From Cosmopolites sordidus (Eukaryota > Arthropoda > Insecta > Coleoptera > Curculionidae), in assembly GCA_031761425.1 (NCBI GenBank), contig JARFXV010000815.1, positions 1 to 64,000 of the forward strand: 64,000 nt of DNA. The letters run 5' to 3'. Below the pieces are notes generated by a model. That model worked only from the letters and a program-made list of their open reading frames with translations, made no database searches and had not been told where the DNA came from. Below are positions 58,805 through 64,000 of the stretch, piece by piece; the first letter of the stretch is position 1, and the number at the start of each line of letters is the position of its first letter. A program made the translations under genes and the position numbers.

Positions 58805-59960
58805 TAAGGTGAGTCTCACTAAAAACAAAACTTTTTAAAGTCTAGTCTTTCTAGTGGTACCATATTTTGACGGGGATAAGCGTTGGAAAGGTGAATCCTT
58901 CACTAACGTTCCGACAAAATTTCATGACATTCGGATCATTAGAAGCCGAGTTATCGCGCTTAAAGTGTCAGTGAGTTTATATCATCGGGCGAAAAATGAG
59001 CATCGAACAAACAGCAAATATTAAGTTTTGTGTTAAACTTGGTAAAAATTCACCGAAGCGTTTCAAACAATGAAACAAGTAGGGGGGGGGGGGGGTTGTT
59101 TATCTCATTGGCAGAGTCCACGAATGGTTTAAACGATTCAAAGAAGGTTGTGAGGACATCAAGGACGACGAATATCCTGGTTCGAAAAATTCCGTAGTTA
59201 CTCAAAATAATATTGAAATTCTGTGTGAATTTATAAAAAAAAAACAGTCAAAATCTTCGTTGCGATACACGGAATTGGAATTGAACATGTCGAAAGATTC
59301 AATTCATCGCATTTTGACCGATCATTTAGGACTTTGGGGAAGATTTGTGCACACTTCGTTCCACCCAAATTGATTGACAACCAAAAATTGCTCCGAGTCC
59401 AACATTGCAAGGACTTGATTAAAGAGTCTAAGCGCCAAAATGCCGAATGAAAGCATCAAATGATCAAAAATCAAAACAATGTTGTTTATTTCTACGATTC
59501 GGAGGGAATTGTGCACAATGAGTTAATTCCACCTGATCAAACGATCAATGCTGTTGTTTTACATTGGTGTTATAAAGCGCTTGTTGCACGCTAATCCGCC
59601 GTCCCATCGCTCGACGTTCATCATTGATTTTTTGACCAAAAATGTTATTTTAACCGTCAACCGTTAATCATTCACCATACTCGCCTGATTTGGCTCCCTG
59701 CAACTTTTTCCTCTTCGAAAAACTTCATTTGTCGATGAAAGGACAGAGGTATTGCCGACATTGGAGCCATTCAAAAGGCGTCGACCGCCCTCCTGAAAGA
59801 CATGTGTTTGACCGAACTCAACAATTCATTCGTCAACAATTTTCCAACTTGCAAAACATTGTATTGACGCGCAAAAAGACTATTTTGAATAAAAATAATG
59901 ATTTTTGCTGAAAAAATATTTGTTTTTTTTTAAGTCCTGGTTTCCGTGAAACGCATCTTG
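58805..59960 (+). mobile_element. Mariner-type element with diverged TIRs and a G14 tract
   Basis: 5' end TAAGGTGAGTCTCACTAAAA and inverted 3' end CAAGATGCGTTTCACGGAAA, with TA outside both (58803-58804, 59961-59962). Start at 58997: MSIEQTANIKFCVKLGKN; then a run of 14 G replaces codons in the HTH; WFKRFKEGCEDIKDDEYPG, NIEILCEFIKKKQSKSSLRY, LNMSKDSIHRILTDHLGL. After frameshifts, VYFYDSEGIVHNELIPPDQ, LLHANPPSHRS-like second block (Asp lost), and PYSPDLAPCNFFLFEKLHLS, where the third Asp is Asn. The first catalytic block is deleted. Confidence 0.8.
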
Positions 59961-60139
59961 TAAAATGAGATTCAAAACAAATAATTTATGACTTAATAAA
60001 ATATCAATCATAAAGAAATTAAAATCTGAGCATAATTAAAAATAGTTCTTTAAACAATGAATTTATTATTTCTTAATTTCTAATGATTTCATCAGTTTGA
60101 AGATACAAAAATTATCGTAACAATATAGTGAATACACGC

Positions 60140-60660
60140 TCAAAATGTTTTAAAAAGGCTTCCATTAAATGTTAAAGAACTCCAAGAAATAAATATCGCT
60201 GTAAACCACAATGTTTATAATATTTTGATGGAGTTGACAATGGCATATCATTTCAGAATTAAATGAATTCTTAGAGATGCTCGTGGAAGAACTTTATTCG
60301 ACAAAATTCGGCTGGTAATATTCGATGATCGCAAGGATTTACCGATAGGATTTCGTAAAATGTTTAGTGAAAGGCGATATAAAAAATTCAGGTTCCGCAA
60401 ATTGCATATATTCCCTGTGGAGATAAACAGAAGCATTAATGATGTACGAGGACGGTTCGAAAAGTTCTCAGCCTGACACCGAGATTGCACAAATATATCC
60501 AAACTGTTGTTGTCAAATATGATTCATTAAACGCGTTCGTTTAGTCGCTTGTTTGTGGCGTTCGGATTTACGAGATCTATGAAATTCTAGTCTTTCTAAT
60601 TTCTTATAGTAATTTGGAAAAAATAGGAATCGTGACTCAAATATTTTTTCTGATTTACCT
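60140..60660 (+). repeat. Unclassified dispersed repeat R1, copy c, interrupted
   Basis: GATGGAGTTGAC, GAACTTTATTCGAC, TTTCGTAAAATGTTTAGTGA, TTGCATATATTCCCTGTGG and, after an insertion, TTTACGAGATCTATG and AGGAATCGTGACTC match copies a and b. The interruption at 60445-60553 replaces the short segment TTTCTACTCTAG of copy b. Confidence 0.7.
60447..60553 (+). mobile_element. Mariner terminus inserted into R1 copy c
   Basis: After TA at 60445-60446, CGAGGACGGTTCGAAAAGTT and CTCAGCCTGACACCGAG match the fragment at 34475. About 107 bp, no coding sequence and no opposite TIR, so a 5'-end relic or a very short derivative. Confidence 0.5.
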
Positions 60661-60744
60661 TTTACAATAATACACACATAACATTAAATTTACCAACTGA
60701 ATATAATCTCTATATATGGTGTGTTTAATAATTGAAGAAATAAA

Positions 60745-61608
60745 CCAAAGCCCTTCAAAAAATTCTCGACTTAACAGAGAAATGACGCAAGTTGACCAAA
60801 TGACTATGATATTTATATGATTTGTTTTAAATTGAATCATATGAACTATGATTCAATCTAAAACAAATTTTGACATTATCGAAAAAATTAATAAAATCAA
60901 AATTCGAGCAGATATAAAGTACTTTGTTTTAAGAGATTTACCCCAAATGGACGTACAAAATGTGTTAGATATCACTTTAAAAGATTCTTCCCCTTCGTTT
61001 TCGATGGTAAAAAGTGGAGTGCTGAATTTAAACGTGATCGTACATATATTAAATATGATGACATTTCGGGACGTCCAAAAACAACTAAAACATATCACAC
61101 ATACGCAGCGTATCTCATTAAATAGACAGTGTCCGATGCATTTTACACGATATTTTGGGTATGTCCGCTTTGTTAAGAGTCAACTAAAAACGTAACAAAT
61201 AAGCAATTATCAAGGATATCTAAATTAAGAAGATCAGAGTTATCAAGGCGATTCTAGTGAGTTTCTTCGCCGTTTTATAACAGTAGATAAATCATGGATT
61301 CACCATTACATGCTAGAGACGAATTAGTTCCAACATTAGGTGAGAGCAGGTGAAAGTGTATGGCTACAGGTTTCTGAGATGCTCGTGGTGTGATGCTCAT
61401 AGACTGCACTACTAGAGGAATTTAAGGGTGGTATTCAAGCTAAAATGTCTACATCCGACGAAAAATGGAATGCTCTTTCACCACAATAAAATCACGTTAG
61501 TCAACATGTATTAAAATGTAAAGGTGACAACATAGAAAATAAATCGTAAAAAAATCTCAAAATATTATGTTTTATTTATCAAGCCGAGAAACTTTCGAAC
61601 AACCTTCG
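60745..61608 (+). mobile_element. Mariner (irritans-like), degenerate, 3' TIR present
   Basis: A degenerate 5' end (AAATTCTCGACTTAACAGAG) leads to a start near 60848: MIQSKTNFDIIEKINKIKIR, DLPQMDVQNVLDITLKDSSP. Then WSAEFKRDRTYIK-like and RPKTTKTYHTYAAY-like HTH in another frame, RRFITVDKSWIHHYMLE (first Asp kept in TVD), GGIQAKMSTSDEKWNALSP, and the end GCCGAGAAACTTTCGAACAA, CCTTCG with TA at 61609-61610. The second and third catalytic blocks are deleted. Confidence 0.72.
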
Positions 61609-62495
61609 TAGTTCTGCCGTAATTTACAATATATTTGTAATTCTAATATGAAAATTTGAAAAAAAAAATTGGGACCGTAACTAAAATTAGAAAAATACAT
61701 TACTGATAATAGTTTTTAAAGTAATTTCTCATTAGTTTTACTTAAAATATTACTAGTAATAGAATAATTAGTGCAAAACTAAATAAAACTTTATCCATTA
61801 TTATTTGCTCACAAACATTATTATTTAAATAACTTTACAACTTTTTACCAACAATTCTTTACATTACTATGAACAAAAAAAAATCCCTTAAAAGATGTAT
61901 TCAAAATGTAACCATTTCCGTGGAAAACATTATATTATTTTGCTAACCTCAGACCTTGAATCACAATTTCAAATGACAGTTTCTATTAAAGCCATAAAAA
62001 TTAGCGAAGTTAAGGTTATGATTCACAGAAACCTCAATTCAAAGAAAAGTCCACGATTTGACCTTATAAATGGGCAAGTCGTTAAACAATTACCAGAAAA
62101 AAGCATAAGTTGTCTTACACACATTTATAATACAATACTTAGAGTCGGCCATTATTCATCACAGTGGAAGGTAGGACAACTCATATTGATTCCAAAACCT
62201 GGTAAATAGATGAAGGAAGCATCATCATATAGACCCATTACACGTTTGCCTATCTTGTCAACTTTTGAGAAGTTGTTCTTAAAGAGACCGACGAAAGAGA
62301 ACTAAATATCGTTTCGGAACACCATATTAAGTTATAGTTCGGATTTCGCAAAACACATGCAACAATCGAATAAGTGCACAGGCTAATGAAAATTATTAAT
62401 AACGCTTTTGAACAATCCTTCTATTGGAACCGTCGGTGTGAAACACTAAACTCAAAGAGATTTACCACTAAACACCAAATAACTTATTTTAAAGC

Positions 62496-62549
62496 TCTTG
62501 ACGCACGTTTCGCTAACCATGTTAGTGATCCATCATCATCATCAGATGA
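62496..62549 (-). ncRNA. Second hammerhead-like motif, left arm of copy 6 (degenerate)
   Basis: The minus strand has CTGATGA (62539-62545), CTAACATGGTTAG helix II, GAAAC, GTGCGTC and AAGA in order, but the CTGATGA-helix II interval is expanded by TGATGATGGATCA and helix I pairs at only one position. Probably inactive. Confidence 0.4.
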
Positions 62550-62554
62550 AATCA

Positions 62555-62597
62555 TCTCCTGATGATGTTAATATGGTTAACGAAACGTGCGTCGAGA
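62555..62597 (+). ncRNA. Hammerhead-ribozyme-like motif, right arm of copy 6
   Basis: Order: TCTC (helix I), CTGATGA (62559-62565), T, GTTAA-TATGG-TTAAC (helix II, five pairs), GAAA (62582-62585), helix III ACG/CGT within ACGTGCGT, GTC (62591-62593), GAGA (helix I). Helix I pairs 4 of 4 with bases different from copy 3. The extra T after CTGATGA is shared with the other copies, and the 2-nt helix III loop would be strained in a monomer, as in minimal PLE hammerheads that work better as dimers. Confidence 0.6.
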
Positions 62598-63820
62598 GCT
62601 TTAAAAGAAGTTATTTGGTGTTTAGTGGTAAATCATTTTGAGTTTAACGCTTTTGAAGATAAAAAGTACTGCTCGGCTGCATTCTTGAATATTACACAAA
62701 CCTTCGATAGAGTATGGCTTACTATAAAAAACTTAAATCCAAATTTCCTACTCCATACTATCAGGATCCTAGTCCATATCATTTCCTATTCCATGATAAC
62801 AGGTATTGCTTATCATGCTTGGCGAACAGATAGTTCGCTGTCAAATATAAAGGAGAAATAACTAACATATATCCGATAAAATCAGAAGTACCTCAAGGTA
62901 GTGTATTGGCTCCCATACTTTTTCAAATATTCACTGCTGACATACCAATTACACCAAATACGTACATAGCCACCTTTGCAGATGATACCACGATTATGGC
63001 AATAAGCAGGGTACCAAGAAATGCATCTGAGAAGCTTCAGGAAGCTCTTGATAAAATAGAAGAATTGATAAAAAAGTGGCACCTAAAAATCAACGAGGCA
63101 AAATCTCAGCAAGTCACTTTCACCTTAAGGAAGAAATCATGCCCGAGTGCAACACTTAATGAACATCAACTCCCCTAGGCAGACTGCAAAATATGTCAGA
63201 ATGAGACTTGACCGAATATTAAACCGGAAACAACACATTTTTACATAGAAGAAGCAACTTAGTTTAAAATTATCCAAACTCTACCAGTTAATTGGTAGAA
63301 CATCAAAGCTATCGTTGTTTAACAAGTTGACCATTTACAAAGTGATCCTGAAACCTGTATGGAATTACGGCATACAACTGTGGAGTACTGCGAGTGTATC
63401 CAATACAGAAAAACTTCAAAGAGTCCAGTCCAAAACCCTGAGAATAATTACTGATACTTATACTTTATTACTGATAATTATACCAATCAAATGTGAGCCA
63501 TTATTAACACTTTTGGCCCTTTTTAACACATTTTCCATAACTTTTATCAACAGATCTGATATTAATGCAGCGATTTCAGCACGGATCTTGTCCTTAAGCT
63601 ACTGTATAGTTTAGGGTTTATGGATGCAACAATTTTCCTTCATATAACTATTTCTTCATAAAAAATAATCCGGCGCCGTCTAGTCAATGTTGCGTGAATA
63701 TTGTCAATTTAATTAAAGGTTTTATGACGGCATTACAGTATTCCAATCGCTTATTATTGTCTATTATATGGCTTATTATATGTCTATATAACAGGTCTTA
63801 AACAATTTGAATCTTATAGG

Positions 63821-63852
63821 GACATGTGCAAGTCAAGTGACTTGCACATGTC
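63821..63852. repeat. Near-perfect palindrome, 15-bp arms, 2-nt centre
   Basis: GACATGTGCAAGTCA and TGACTTGCACATGTC are separated by AG. It lies in otherwise featureless sequence (63615-64000) with no adjacent TIR or gene. Confidence 0.9.
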
Positions 63853-64000
63853 AACCAATTTTAAGAAGTCTCAACATTTGGCGTCAAGAAATTCCCAATA
63901 ATGTATCACATCGGCGAATTGACGATTCTGGAAACTGGAAACTTCTCCACACTGCTTAAATTTTCAACAATTTCACTGCATTCTTTCAGTGTTAAGGTTT

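Larger units (their letters stand above)
62413..62644. mobile_element. PLE-derived inverted element, copy 6, with 13-bp TSD
   Basis: TAACGCTTTTGAA occurs at 62400-62412 and again at 62645-62657, and removal of the element plus one copy restores the Jockey RT reading. The left arm (TTCTATTGGAACCGTCGGTG, TGAAACACTAAACTCAAAGA, TTACCACTAAACACCAAATA) is the inverse of the right arm (TTATTTGGTGTTTAGTGGTA, ATCATTTTGAGTTT), which also lacks the outer GGTTCC block. Both arms hold a hammerhead-like core pointing away from the centre. It is the best preserved and most clearly bounded copy, with no RT of its own. Confidence 0.88.
61900..63610 (+). pseudogene. Jockey-like LINE RT, interrupted by a PLE-derived element
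   Basis: VSIKAIKISEVKVMIHRNLN, SKKSPRFDLINGQVVKQLPE, QWKVGQLILIPKPGK, a stop, SSYRPITRLPILS, FGFRKTHAT-like, QVHRLMKIINNAFE. The reading is then broken by the 232-bp insertion (62413-62644) and resumes DKKYCSAAFLNITQTFDRVW (motif A), SEVPQGSVLAPILFQIFTAD (motif B), TYIATFADDTTIMAISRVPR (motif C intact), KKWHLKINEAKSQQVTFTL. After a frameshift: LTIYKVILKPVWNYGIQLW and NTEKLQRVQSKTLRIITD. The C-terminal end is lost or diverged past about 63490. No RNase H domain, as expected for Jockey. Confidence 0.88.

Overview
This window looks like non-coding, transposon-packed nuclear DNA from an arthropod, most likely an insect. It is AT-rich and has long (TA)n tracts. I see no operons, no CRISPR array, no rRNA gene and no convincing intact host gene. 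The insect assignment is inference: it rests on the mix of mariner subfamilies, HTH-bearing Tc1-like transposases of the DUF4817 type, pogo, hAT, RTE/Jockey/I-type non-LTR retrotransposons and a Penelope-like element (PLE). Nearly every long reading frame is either a broken transposase or reverse transcriptase (RT), or a Tyr-Ile run read out of (TA)n.

Layout. 0-8 kb: a non-LTR RT tail, PLE-derived inverted elements (one inside a mariner), and three mariners, one with both terminal inverted repeats (TIRs) and flanking TA. 8-16 kb: a Tc1-like fragment, a long degenerate pogo element, RT remnants on both strands and a mariner. 16-26 kb: a mariner with both TIRs, an RNase H-type LINE 3' end, mariner and pogo pieces, and an internally deleted Tc1-like element with both TIRs. 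26.8-28.2 kb: a diverged tandem duplication in which both copies keep a TATA box, a start codon and a GTATGTG splice donor at matching spacing; this is the only candidate for host genes. 29-40 kb: nested insertions. A hAT splits an RT. A second hAT-like element has a perfect 8-bp target-site duplication (TSD) and encloses a PLE with RT and GIY-YIG relics.

40.7-46.7 kb is the strangest part. A higher-order array of three unrelated units (a 76-bp hairpin, a roughly 170-370-bp palindromic element and a 149-bp unit) is separated by (TA)n, and part of it reappears in inverted orientation 3 kb away. At 46.8-49.97 kb lies a nearly complete RTE-like LINE with several disabling lesions, itself sitting between (TA)n tracts. 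50-64 kb holds four further mariners, three copies of an unclassified repeat of about 400 bp, several RT remnants, and a Jockey-like RT interrupted by a 232-bp PLE-derived element with a 13-bp TSD.

The main unifying observation is a dispersed PLE-related repeat in at least six places. Its arms carry hammerhead-ribozyme-like cores (CTGATGA, helix II, GAAAC, short palindromic helix III, GTC). Two copies show compensatory helix I changes (TCTC/GAGA and TCTT/AAGA). The nested insertions allow relative dating of several element families.
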